Below, one piece after another: positions 28,697-38,899 of a DNA stretch of 41,256 bases. Made by a program: the position numbers and the translations under genes. How positions within the stretch are numbered: position 1 is the stretch's first letter; each line of letters opens with the position of its first letter. The stretch is from Comamonadaceae bacterium (GTDB lineage: Bacteria > Pseudomonadota > Gammaproteobacteria > Burkholderiales > Burkholderiaceae_C), in NCBI GenBank assembly GCA_947508145.1, contig CANNRV010000002.1, forward strand, positions 1 to 41,256, read 5' to 3'. The notes under the pieces are model-generated. The model did not search any database, was not told the origin of the DNA, and saw only the letters and a list, made by a program, of their open reading frames with translations.

Positions 28697-30435
28697 AGCT
28701 CAGTGCCTTGACCCGCCACCACTTGCCGGGCAGCGCCCGCACACCGCTGACCGCCTTGGACTGGGCGCTGGCGCAGTTCTGCCACAGCTTGCAAGCGTCT
28801 GATGATGAACGCCACCGTTGGCTGGCGGCGTTGGCCAGCCACCAATTGGGTCGCGGCCACGCTTGCTTGGACACCAGCGGCTGGCCGCAACGCGCCGCCG
28901 AACAACTGGCTTGGAGCCCTGAACAATTGCAGGCCTTGCCGTCAGACTTGACCGACGGCTTGCACAGCCTGCCGTGGACACAGGGCGAGAACTCGCCGCT
29001 GGTGCTGGCGGGCGATAAGCTGTATTTGCGCCGCGCTTGGCAGGCCGAGCACACCATTCGTGACAACTTGCAAGCGCGTTTGCAGCAATCTGTCGCCAGC
29101 CCGGCGGATTTGCAAGACCAACTCGACCATTTGTTTGACAGCCCGAGCACAGAGAAAGACTGGCAGCGCGAGGCATGCGCACACGCCGCGCAACACGCGG
29201 TCACCTTGATCACCGGCGGCCCCGGCACCGGCAAAACCACCACCGTCGTCAAGCTGTTGCGCTTGTTACAAGCGAATGCGTCGGCGCCTTTGCGCGTGGT
29301 GTTGACCGCACCGACCGGCAAGGCGGCAGCGCGTTTGTCGCAAACCATGGTGCAGGCGCGCACCCGACTGCCTGCGGGCGAGGCGGCGGCTTTGCCCGAG
29401 CAGGCGCTTACCTTGCACCGTTGGTTGCTGTCGCTGGAGCGGGAGAGTTCGGCTGGCTTGCCGCCGGATGTGGTGGTGGTCGACGAAGCTTCCATGATCG
29501 ATTTGGAAATGATGGCGCGGTTGCTGCAAGCCGTCCCCCTGAGTGCGCGGCTGATTTTGCTGGGCGACAAAGACCAGTTGGCATCGGTGGAGGCCGGGGC
29601 GGTGATGGCGCAGTTGTGCCAAGGTTCGATCTTGTCGGCGCACACCATCAGCCTGGTGCACAGCCACCGGTTTGATGCCGGGCAGGGCATAGGCCAATGG
29701 GCGCGTGCCGCGAATGCGGGCGATCGCCAGTCTTTGCAGCAACTCTGGCAGCAAGCGCCCGAAGCCTGTTTGAGTGATGAATCCGTGGTGTCGCGCCTGA
29801 GCCTGGCGGACAGTGCGGACAGCGCCACCCTGGCGCAGCTGACATCTATCTGGCAGCCTTGGTTGACGCAGTTGGATGAACTTCAGCGTTCACACACGGG
29901 CTGCACCGACGTGCAAGCGCAGTCACTTTTGCACAGCTTTGCGCGTGTCGGCGTCTTGTGCGCTTTGCGCGAAGGCCGCTGGGGCGTGAATGCGTTCAAC
30001 CGCCAGTTGCAACAAAGCTTGGGTTTTCCGGATCAGCCGTGGTTTGTCGGCCGACCGGTCATGGCCCGGCGCAACGACTATTCGCTGGGCATCATGAATG
30101 GTGATTTGGGCATGTGCTTGCCGCGTCTGGTGGATGGGCAATTGCGTTGGCGCGTGGCGTTTGCCGATGCCGCCGGTGGCGTGCGTTGGCAGGTGCCGGG
30201 CCGCTTGGACGATGTGGACACGGTGTTTGCGATGACGGTGCACCAGTCCCAAGGATCGGAGTTTGAGCAAGTGCTGCTGGTGCTGCCAGAGCGTAATGCG
30301 CCGATATTGACGCGTGAACTGATCTACACCGGCATGACCCGGGCGCGGCAACGGCTGTGCGTCTGGTCGCCGACACCGCTGCTGCTGTTGCAGGCCTGCG
30401 AACGACAAGTGCAGCGCAGCGGCGGCCTGGACTGA
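28693..30435 (+). CDS. recD: Exodeoxyribonuclease V alpha subunit RecD
   Basis: VTLITGGPGTGKTTTVVKLLRLL, VVVDEASMIDLEMMARLL, TVHQSQGSEFEQVLLVLP; ATGA overlap with recB. Confidence 0.96.
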   Translation: MKLSALTRHHLPGSARTPLTALDWALAQFCHSLQASDDERHRWLAALASHQLGRGHACLDTSGWPQRAAEQLAWSPEQLQALPSDLTDGLHSLPWTQGENSPLVLAGDKLYLRRAWQAEHTIRDNLQARLQQSVASPADLQDQLDHLFDSPSTEKDWQREACAHAAQHAVTLITGGPGTGKTTTVVKLLRLLQANASAPLRVVLTAPTGKAAARLSQTMVQARTRLPAGEAAALPEQALTLHRWLLSLERESSAGLPPDVVVVDEASMIDLEMMARLLQAVPLSARLILLGDKDQLASVEAGAVMAQLCQGSILSAHTISLVHSHRFDAGQGIGQWARAANAGDRQSLQQLWQQAPEACLSDESVVSRLSLADSADSATLAQLTSIWQPWLTQLDELQRSHTGCTDVQAQSLLHSFARVGVLCALREGRWGVNAFNRQLQQSLGFPDQPWFVGRPVMARRNDYSLGIMNGDLGMCLPRLVDGQLRWRVAFADAAGGVRWQVPGRLDDVDTVFAMTVHQSQGSEFEQVLLVLPERNAPILTRELIYTGMTRARQRLCVWSPTPLLLLQACERQVQRSGGLD

Positions 30436-30469
30436 GCCGACCCATGTTTGGCAATGGCAAAATGCAGAC

Positions 30470-30991
30470 ATGAAATCCATGCGTTGTTTGAAATGGTTAA
30501 TGTCCCTGTGGTTGTTGTGTCAGCCTTGGCTGGCTATGGCGGACTGGGAAAAAGTGGACGACAACCATTTGGCGGTGGTGTATGTGGACCCCGACAAAAT
30601 CCGCGCCAGCAGTGTGTTCCCGCAAGCTTGGCATTTGATTGATTTGAACGACCCGACCAAAGCAGGTGTCAAATCCCGCCTGGTGTTGATGGAATACGAC
30701 TGCCACGAATACCGCCGCCGTTCACTGGCGTTTGCCTCCAAGTCCGACCAGATGGGCGAGGGCAAAACCCTGTTCACCAGCACCCAGTCCACCTCTTGGA
30801 AAACCGTCAGCGGCGACACGGTGGGCGAAAAAGTCATAGAAATGCTGTGCGGCCACCATGCCAAAGCACCGTCCAAAGGCAAGGGCAAGGACGACAAAGC
30901 CGCAGCCGCAGGTCATGGTGACGGCCATGGTGATGCACACGGCGCACCGCCTGCCAAAGATGCCCATGGCGACGCCAAACCCAGCCACTGA
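30470..30991 (+). CDS. Secreted surface-adhesin-E-like small protein with His-rich C-terminal tail
   Basis: Signal peptide ...LMSLWLLCQPWLAMADWEKV; SRLVLMEYDCHEYRRRSLAF; tail AAAGHGDGHGDAHGAPPAKDAHGDAKPSH. Confidence 0.7.
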   Translation: MKSMRCLKWLMSLWLLCQPWLAMADWEKVDDNHLAVVYVDPDKIRASSVFPQAWHLIDLNDPTKAGVKSRLVLMEYDCHEYRRRSLAFASKSDQMGEGKTLFTSTQSTSWKTVSGDTVGEKVIEMLCGHHAKAPSKGKGKDDKAAAAGHGDGHGDAHGAPPAKDAHGDAKPSH

Positions 30992-31006
30992 TTTCACAGG
31001 ACCCCT

Positions 31007-31342
31007 ATGCAAGTCACCAAACATACCGAGCATTTCGCCACCGCCCCGCAACTCGCGCCCGAGCACATGGCACCCATCGCCGAACATGGTTTTCACACCG
31101 TCATCAATAACCGACCCGATAAGGAAGGCGGTCCGGACCAGCCCACCTCGGCGCAAATGCAAGCTGCTGCCGAAGCCGCCGGTCTGGTCTATCACTACCT
31201 GCCCGTGGTCAGCGGCGCGTACACCCCGGAACAGGTCACGCACATGGCCGAACTGGTGAATACTGCTCCCGGCCCCGTGCTGGCCTTTTGCCGCAGCGGC
31301 GCGCGCTCAACCCAGTTGTGGATGATGGGTCAGCAAAATTAA
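31007..31342 (+). CDS. TIGR01244/DUF442-type protein (beta-lactamase-hydrolase-like phosphatase/sulfurtransferase-like)
   Basis: GFHTVINNRPDKEGGPDQPTSAQMQAAAEAAGLVYHYLPV ... GPVLAFCRSGARSTQLW (CxxGxR loop). Confidence 0.88.
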   Translation: MQVTKHTEHFATAPQLAPEHMAPIAEHGFHTVINNRPDKEGGPDQPTSAQMQAAAEAAGLVYHYLPVVSGAYTPEQVTHMAELVNTAPGPVLAFCRSGARSTQLWMMGQQN

Positions 31343-31559
31343 TTGGGGTCAGGTTCCAATTGTTTTAAGTCAAGTGTTCACGCCACGGCGGGACGGTCTC
31401 CGCTCACCGCCTTCGGCAACGCTCGCGTCGGCCCGCCCGCCATGTCGTTTGTCCACTCGATTTTTCCTCACTGCATTTTTGCGGCTCGATAACTGATACA
31501 GCCACCAGGAATGCAATCTTTATAAATCGAAAACATCACTTCAGGCCGAATCGGAGGGG

Positions 31560-31595
31560 GCGTTTTTTTCGAGCGAAAGCGCAGAAAAAAATCGC
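31560..31595. terminator. Possible bidirectional terminator between convergent genes
   Basis: gcgtttttttc ... gaaaaaaatcgc imperfect inverted repeat with T7 and A7 tracts, lying between a + gene ending at 31342 and a - gene ending at 31644. Confidence 0.45.
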
Positions 31596-31643
31596 ACCGG
31601 ATGGTCGGCCAAGGGGTGTCTTCATTGAACCGTACTAAGACCC

Positions 31644-32276
31644 TCACCGCAACAGCACCACCAACGCACCGGCACCGCCTTCAGGTCCTTTGGCTTGCAC
31701 GAATGCCAACACCTCGTTTTTTTGCACCAGCCAACGCTGCACCTTGGCCTTGAGCACCGGCGTTTTGCCGGGCGAGCCCAGGCCTTTGCCGTGCACCACC
31801 CGCACACAACGCCAGCCGCGTTTATTCGCATCTCTGATGAATTGCCCCAGGGCTTCGCGGGCTTCGTCGCTGCGCATGCCGTGTAAATCCAGCTGGCCTT
31901 GCATGCTCCAGTGGCCTTTGCGCAGTTTTTGCGTCACATCGGTGCCTATGCCGGTGCGTCTGTAACTTAGTTCGTCGTCGGTATCCAGCAGGGTAGATAC
32001 GTCAAAGTCATCACTCAAGCTTTCGCGCAGCACGTTGTCGTCATCGATTTTTTGCTGAAACGCAAAGGGTGGTGCAGGCTCACCGGCCAACAGCACACGC
32101 GGTTGTTGGTTCAGTGGCTGCACCGCACCAACCGCGCGTTGAAACAAATTGCGTTCAGCCGCTGCACGCCGCTGTGCCGCCAACTTCTCCGCGGCCTCGG
32201 CCGCTTCGCGCGCCGCTTGCTCGGCCAAGGCTTGTTTCATGGCGGCCAAATCTTGCAGACTGCGGGCTTTCACCAT
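31644..32276 (-). CDS. Smr/MutS2-domain protein
   Basis: GQLDLHGMRSDEAREALGQFIRDANKRGWRCVRVVHGKGLGSPGKTPVLKAKVQRWL. Confidence 0.92.
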   Translation of the reverse strand: MVKARSLQDLAAMKQALAEQAAREAAEAAEKLAAQRRAAAERNLFQRAVGAVQPLNQQPRVLLAGEPAPPFAFQQKIDDDNVLRESLSDDFDVSTLLDTDDELSYRRTGIGTDVTQKLRKGHWSMQGQLDLHGMRSDEAREALGQFIRDANKRGWRCVRVVHGKGLGSPGKTPVLKAKVQRWLVQKNEVLAFVQAKGPEGGAGALVVLLR

Positions 32277-32974
32277 GGGCTGCGCTCCGCCATCGACCAA
32301 CACTGTCCCGGGCCGACGATGATGTGGTCTAGTAGCTTGATGTCCACCATGGACAAGGCTGTGTGCAAAGTGCGGGTCAAGTTGCTGTCGGCGATGGAGG
32401 GCCGCACCTCGCCGCTGGGATGGTTGTGCGACAAGATCACCGCCGCCGCCCCGACTTCCAAAGCCAGCTTCACCACTTCACGTGGGTACACCGAGGTTTG
32501 GTTCAAAGTGCCCCTGAACATTTCCTGAAATACCAGCAAGCGGTATTGGGCATCCATGAACAGCACCGCGAACACTTCCTGGCTGTACGCGCCCATTTGC
32601 ATTTGTAAAAATTGCCTGACCACTTCCGGGTTGTTCATCACATTGCGCTGGCGCATTTTTTGGATCGCTGCGCGTCTTGCCAACTCCATCACCGCCAGCA
32701 AGCGGGCCCGCCGGGCGGCACCCAAGCCTTTGGTTTTTTCCATCAACGCCGGTGTGGCTTGCAGCAGCCCGGCCAGGCCATGAAATTCGTCTATCAGCGA
32801 CTGCGACAGTTGCAAGACGTTTTGGCCTGGCAGTCCGGTGCCCAACATCACCGATAACAACTCGGCATCAGTCAGGGTGTGGCTGCCCATGGCCAGCAAT
32901 TTTTCGCGCGGGCGGGTGCTTTTGGGGATTTCCTGTAACAACATGTTTACCGGCTCATTCAATACATCAATCAT
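32270..32974 (-). CDS. radC: RadC/JAB-domain protein
   Basis: RPREKLLAMGSHTLTDAELLSVMLGTGLPGQNVLQLSQ, AAAVILSHNHPSGEVRPSIADSNLT (JAMM). Confidence 0.94.
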   Translation of the reverse strand: MIDVLNEPVNMLLQEIPKSTRPREKLLAMGSHTLTDAELLSVMLGTGLPGQNVLQLSQSLIDEFHGLAGLLQATPALMEKTKGLGAARRARLLAVMELARRAAIQKMRQRNVMNNPEVVRQFLQMQMGAYSQEVFAVLFMDAQYRLLVFQEMFRGTLNQTSVYPREVVKLALEVGAAAVILSHNHPSGEVRPSIADSNLTRTLHTALSMVDIKLLDHIIVGPGQCWSMAERSPW

Positions 32975-33084
32975 GGGACACCGGTGAATCTTCGTGTTTT
33001 TGGGCGATTGAAAAAGTGCGCTGTCACCGGATTTCGCGGTGATCCAGGTCCTTTCTACAATAGGCCGAGTTTACAAAGGCAAGC

Positions 33085-33534
33085 ATGACAGCCCCAACGC
33101 TGATCCAACCCGGTTCATTTCTGACTTTGCATTACCGCTTGAGCGGACCGCATGGCGACATCATCAACACATTTGGCGGACTGCCTGCCACTTTGTCGTT
33201 GGGCAATGCCGAACTCGCTCCCGCCATTGAAGAACGCTTATTGGGTTTGAGCGAAGGCCAACATGTCACCTTGGACATTCCCGCCGGTGAGGCCTACGGC
33301 GAGCGCAACCCCGATATGTTGCAATGGGTGCCGCGCCAGTTGCTGGAACAGTTTGGCGATGCGCAGGCCGAATACGCTGTCGGTGAAGTGGTGGAGTTCC
33401 CCGCCCCTGACAACCAAGGCCGCTATGCCGGTGCGGTGCAACAGGTCAAGCCGGATGCGGTTTTGTTCGATTTCAACCATCCTTTGGCCGGCTTGCCGGT
33501 CACTCTGGAAGTCAAAGTGATAGGAGTGTTGTGA
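33085..33534 (+). CDS. FKBP-type peptidyl-prolyl isomerase, SlpA/FkpB-like
   Basis: LTLHYRLSG, LGLSEGQHVTLDIPAGEAYGERNPDMLQWVPR, DFNHPLAGLPVTLEVKV; directly upstream of ispH. Confidence 0.93.
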   Translation: MTAPTLIQPGSFLTLHYRLSGPHGDIINTFGGLPATLSLGNAELAPAIEERLLGLSEGQHVTLDIPAGEAYGERNPDMLQWVPRQLLEQFGDAQAEYAVGEVVEFPAPDNQGRYAGAVQQVKPDAVLFDFNHPLAGLPVTLEVKVIGVL

Positions 33535-34479
33535 ATGAGCACCTCGGGCAACGCTGAAATCATCCTGGCTGAACCGCGCGGCTTTTGCGCCGGTGTGGAC
33601 CGCGCCATCGACATTGTTGAGCATGCGCTGGAGAAATTCGGTGCACCTATTTATGTACGCCACGAAATCGTGCACAACACCCATGTGGTGGCCGATTTGC
33701 GCGCCCGTGGTGCCATCTTCATTGAAGACTTGAACGATGTGCCGCCGGATGCCACGCTGGTGTTCAGTGCCCACGGCGTACCCAAAGAAGTCGAGCACGA
33801 AGCACAACGTCGCGGCTTCAAGGTGTTCGATGCCACCTGCCCGCTGGTCACCAAAGTACATGTGGAAGTGGCCAAACTGCACAAAGAGGGTTATGAATTC
33901 ATCATGATCGGCCACAAAGGCCACCCTGAAGTTGAAGGCACCATGGGTCAATTGCCCTCGGGCATACATCTGGTGGAAGATGCAGAAGATGTGCTCACCG
34001 TCCAGCCCGAACAAACTGACAAACTGGCAGTAGTGACGCAAACCACCTTGAGTGTGGATGATGCCGCCGAGATCATGGCGGCTGTCAAAGCGCGTTTCCC
34101 CAAGGTGCGCGAGCCTAAACAACAAGACATTTGCTATGCCACGCAAAACCGCCAGGATGCCATCAAGCTGCTGAGCCCGCAGGTGGATGTGGTCATCGTA
34201 GTAGGCAGCCCCACCAGTTCCAACAGCAACCGCTTGCGCGACGTGGCCGCCAAATACGGCACCCCCAGTTACATGGTTGACCATGCGGATGAATTGCAAG
34301 CCGATTGGTTGCAAGGCAAAAGCCGCATCGGTCTGACCGCCGGTGCATCAGCGCCTGATATCTTGGTGCAACAAGTCATCACCCGTTTGCGTGAAATGGG
34401 TGCTGTGTCTGTACGCACCTTGGCAGGCATACAAGAAACCGTCAAATTCCCGCTGCCCAAAGGCTTGCGACACGATTAA
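33535..34479 (+). CDS. ispH: 4-hydroxy-3-methylbut-2-enyl diphosphate reductase IspH
   Basis: ILAEPRGFCAGVDRAIDIVEHAL, DATCPLVTKVHVE, VVGSPTSSNSNRLRDVA, LTAGASAPDILVQQV. Confidence 0.98.
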   Translation: MSTSGNAEIILAEPRGFCAGVDRAIDIVEHALEKFGAPIYVRHEIVHNTHVVADLRARGAIFIEDLNDVPPDATLVFSAHGVPKEVEHEAQRRGFKVFDATCPLVTKVHVEVAKLHKEGYEFIMIGHKGHPEVEGTMGQLPSGIHLVEDAEDVLTVQPEQTDKLAVVTQTTLSVDDAAEIMAAVKARFPKVREPKQQDICYATQNRQDAIKLLSPQVDVVIVVGSPTSSNSNRLRDVAAKYGTPSYMVDHADELQADWLQGKSRIGLTAGASAPDILVQQVITRLREMGAVSVRTLAGIQETVKFPLPKGLRHD

Positions 34480-35811
<1,332 letters not shown>

Positions 35812-35827
35812 CCACCAAGGATCTACC

Positions 35828-36352
35828 ATGCGTTTGCTTTATTTTTCTATTTGTTCCATGCTTGTGTTGTTGACCGCTTGCTCTGGCATGCCCATGGGTG
35901 CCGGTCGCACCGCTTCCTCTATAGATTTGTCAGGCACAGATTTGTTGTCGCAAACCCAGTTGCCTGCGGGTGCTCGCATCATCCATGAGCAATCCACCGT
36001 CATCGGCTCGGGTAACAACTGGGTGGGCCGTGTGGTGATGGATCCTTCCCGTGATGCCACCGCAGCCTATACGTATTTTCTGGACACCTACCCCAGCCAA
36101 GGTTGGACATTGTTGTCAGCCGTGCGAGCCAAAACCAGCGTGCTGTTGTTCAGCAAAGGCGAGTTCAACGTGACCATTGAAATCCAAGAAGGCAATATGT
36201 TGGGTGCCGCCACGGTGATATTGACCCGCGCACCACGCTCTGCCAATGAAGTTGCACCGAATGCTGCGGCCAAAGCCGAATCAACAACCACCGCACCAGC
36301 CAAACCTGAACCTGCCCCTGTGGTGGATGGCGTGCCAACACCCAAACAGTGA
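35828..36352 (+). CDS. Lipoprotein of unknown function
   Basis: Lipobox-like LVLLTACSG; 174 aa; directly downstream of serS. Confidence 0.8.
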   Translation: MRLLYFSICSMLVLLTACSGMPMGAGRTASSIDLSGTDLLSQTQLPAGARIIHEQSTVIGSGNNWVGRVVMDPSRDATAAYTYFLDTYPSQGWTLLSAVRAKTSVLLFSKGEFNVTIEIQEGNMLGAATVILTRAPRSANEVAPNAAAKAESTTTAPAKPEPAPVVDGVPTPKQ

Positions 36353-36399
36353 TGTTTGAGAAAGTGCGCTGATAGAATTTTTGCGCACCTTGAAGACCC

Positions 36400-36491
36400 G
36401 GAAAGATGGCAGAGTGGTCGAATGCACCGGATTCGAAATCCGGCGTACAGGTTCTCCTGTACCGAGGGTTCGAATCCCTCTCTTTCCGCCA
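36400..36491 (+). tRNA. tRNA-Ser(CGA)
   Basis: ggaaaga ... tctttcc-g-CCA acceptor stem; anticodon arm ccgga-ttCGAaa-tccgg; long variable arm (gtacaggttctcctgtac); T-arm gagggTTCGAATccctc. Confidence 0.96.
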
Positions 36492-36498
36492 GACCCAT

Positions 36499-36535
36499 AA
36501 ATCCCTTATAAGTTATTGATTTATAAGGGATTTTT
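36499..36535 (+). terminator. Rho-independent terminator after tRNA-Ser
   Basis: aaatcccttataa-gttattga-ttataagggatttttc: 13-bp perfect stem followed by T-tract. Confidence 0.85.
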
Positions 36536-36556
36536 CATTTGGTCCTCTATGTCTTT

Positions 36557-36580
36557 ACCACATGTTTTCACCACATGTTT
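36557..36580. repeat. Two direct copies of ACCACATGTTT, 13-bp period, ~65 bp downstream of tRNA 3' end
   Basis: accacatgttt-tc-accacatgttt. Confidence 0.7.
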
Positions 36581-36692
36581 GAGGATCAAAAAATAGGTCT
36601 CTGTTGTTTGATTTCCTACACAAACCAACTTGCCATTCCCACCACCATTCATACCATCCAAACCCTCATCAACAACTCACTGAGGTAACGAT

Positions 36693-36956
36693 ATGACACA
36701 GAGTGACACAGGGACAACATTGGTCAAACTTCGCAAGATGATTGAGTCAATGCAGAAGGAAGAAATGCGTCAGATTCAATCAACACACTCGGACGCACTG
36801 GCACAGATTGTTTCCATCGCCAAGCAGAACCAACTGAACGCAGAACATATTGCGTTTGCGTTGAGTGTGAAAGAACCAAGAGTCAAAAAAGAACATCGTG
36901 TGCCGAGGAAGAACAAAAAGTCATCAATCTTCACTGAACAAGAAGTCGTTCAGTAA
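36693..36956 (+). CDS. Hypothetical small charged protein
   Basis: 87 aa ORF, coding-like composition, followed by terminator. Confidence 0.55.
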   Translation: MTQSDTGTTLVKLRKMIESMQKEEMRQIQSTHSDALAQIVSIAKQNQLNAEHIAFALSVKEPRVKKEHRVPRKNKKSSIFTEQEVVQ

Positions 36957-36976
36957 GAAGGCATCAGAACACAATC

Positions 36977-37002
36977 AAAACCCACTTACGAGTGGGTTTT
37001 TT
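36977..37002 (+). terminator. Rho-independent terminator
   Basis: aaaacccact-tacg-agtgggtttttt. Confidence 0.85.
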
Positions 37003-37019
37003 AATGTTCTAGTGAATCG

Positions 37020-37571
37020 TCAGTGTTGTACCTGTGACAGGCATCGGTAGACAGTTGCTCTGCTGACTTTGAATTGATTCATCAAGTCGTGGATAGAGTC
37101 ACCATTGAGTCGCATTGACTTCATCGTCATCAGTTGTTCATCGTTGAGAACACATTTGCGTCCAAACTTCACACCACGTCTGATTGCGTGTTCAACACCT
37201 TGTGACTGTCTGTCTCGGCGAAGGTCATTCTCAAAAGTAGCAATGGCACCAAGCATTGTAAAAAGCAACATCCCAGTAGATGTAGAAGTGTCAATCTGTT
37301 GATCCAAGACTACAAGTTTGACTTTCATTCTGTCTAGTCTTGACATGATGTTCAGTAGGTCACGGGTGGATCTTGCGAGTCGGTCAAGTTTAGTGATGAC
37401 CAGACTGTCACCATCATTCAGATAGTTCAGGCATCGTTGGAGTTGTTCTCGGTCGTCATTACGAGCAGACTGCTTCTCCTGGAACACAGTGTCACAGAAC
37501 GACAACTTCTCCAGTTGAACCTCAAGCGATTGACCGTAAGACGACACTCTGGCGTAACCGATGCTTGACAT
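37020..37571 (-). CDS. Serine recombinase, resolvase/invertase family
   Basis: MSSIGYARVSSYGQSLEVQLEKL (catalytic Ser), LVITKLDRLARSTRDLL, LFTMLGAIATFENDLRRDRQSQGVEHA, C-terminal HTH MNQFKVSRATVYRCL. Confidence 0.95.
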   Translation of the reverse strand: MSSIGYARVSSYGQSLEVQLEKLSFCDTVFQEKQSARNDDREQLQRCLNYLNDGDSLVITKLDRLARSTRDLLNIMSRLDRMKVKLVVLDQQIDTSTSTGMLLFTMLGAIATFENDLRRDRQSQGVEHAIRRGVKFGRKCVLNDEQLMTMKSMRLNGDSIHDLMNQFKVSRATVYRCLSQVQH

Positions 37572-37812
37572 AATAAACAGATTTGTTAAATTTGATAGGA
37601 ATCTGTGGATGGTGAGACAAGTTGTGAGACTTGGCAACCACCAAAAAATGTAATGCTTTTTGAATCCATCTCAAATTGTTTACATTTTGAGACTGTGGAA
37701 ATTATGTTCATTACAATTAATATCAACAAGATATCAATGTCTGCTTGGACTGATACTTGAAAAAAATTGGCATCTTCAAATAAAGTAAATAAAAAGTAAT
37801 CTAGGACTTAAA

Positions 37813-38889
37813 ATGAAAATAACTCTCTCTCTCATAATATTCTGTCTGTCTACTTTTAATTGTTATTCCCAAGGCAGAGGATCTCTTCAAACTACTCAAA
37901 CAGAAAATAAAGGTCCAAATCTATTCGATAAATTAAAAGATAACTTTGGAACTAAGCCTGGAGAAGCAAATACCCCAATAAAAGGATCAGCAACAGCGTC
38001 TGGAAGTATAAATGCAGCACCAAGTCTAGAAAAATGTGAAAGATCTCTAGGGACTATTGCTATTTCAGAACCTCAAAATGATATACAAGCACTACTGAAC
38101 CGATATAAGTTACCACCACCAACACAATTATTAAGATTAATAATACAACAATCAAAATGCTTTCAAGTGGTTGAGCGTGGAAAAGCAATGCAAAATATCA
38201 TGCAAGAAAGAGCACTATCAGAAAATGGCGACCTTCGGGCAGACCAAAATATTGGAAAAGGTCAGTTAGTTAGTGCTGATTTCATAATGACTGCAACTGT
38301 TGCGTTTAGCACCAATAATGCTGGAGGTGCTGCAATAGGTGCTGTAGGTGGTTTATTTGGACCGATAGGAATGATTGCAGGTGCAGTTGGTGCTGGCATG
38401 AATATTAAACAAGCACAAACATCAATAATTATTTCTGATGTCAGGTCTGGTCTTCAAGTTGCAGCAGCAGAGGGCAATGTAGAGAAGGCAGATTTTGGAA
38501 TTGGTGGTGTATTAGGTGGTGTTGGTGCAGGTGCATACACAAGTACAGCAGAGGGGAAAATCGTTGCTGCTGCATTACTTGACAACTACAATAATATTGT
38601 TAAATCAATTAGAGATTTGCCAACACTTGCTGACTCTAATATTAATGAAAAATCTGTTGAAAATGCAAAATCTGCTCCAAAAGCAAACTCTTACAATAAA
38701 GGTGATATGTTGAGAGTTAAAGTGGCAAATGTTGTTTTATTAAAAACACCAAACGAAGAAGGTGAAGTAATAGGTAAATTATCAAAAACTGATGATTTGC
38801 TTTATTTGGGAGTAACTGAACAAGGTTTTGTAAAAGTCAGAACTGAAAATGGTGTTGGTTGGGTTGAAGAAATACTTGTTAAAAAATAA
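37813..38889 (+). CDS. Secreted protein with CsgG-like region and C-terminal SH3-like domain
   Basis: Signal peptide MKITLSLIIFCLSTFNCYSQ; LRLIIQQSKCFQVVERGKAMQNIMQERAL...SADFIMTATV resembles CsgG/HfaB; SH3-like tail KVANVVLLKTPNEEGEVIGKLSKTDDLLYLGVTEQGFVKVRTENGVGWVEEILV. Confidence 0.7.
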   Translation: MKITLSLIIFCLSTFNCYSQGRGSLQTTQTENKGPNLFDKLKDNFGTKPGEANTPIKGSATASGSINAAPSLEKCERSLGTIAISEPQNDIQALLNRYKLPPPTQLLRLIIQQSKCFQVVERGKAMQNIMQERALSENGDLRADQNIGKGQLVSADFIMTATVAFSTNNAGGAAIGAVGGLFGPIGMIAGAVGAGMNIKQAQTSIIISDVRSGLQVAAAEGNVEKADFGIGGVLGGVGAGAYTSTAEGKIVAAALLDNYNNIVKSIRDLPTLADSNINEKSVENAKSAPKANSYNKGDMLRVKVANVVLLKTPNEEGEVIGKLSKTDDLLYLGVTEQGFVKVRTENGVGWVEEILVKK

Positions 38890-38899
38890 GGCATGTCAC

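Noticed and set aside
28374-29828. 484-aa minus ORF antisense to recD
   Set aside because: Long but Cys/Ser/Ala-rich low-quality composition; RecD Walker and helicase motifs lie on the plus strand.
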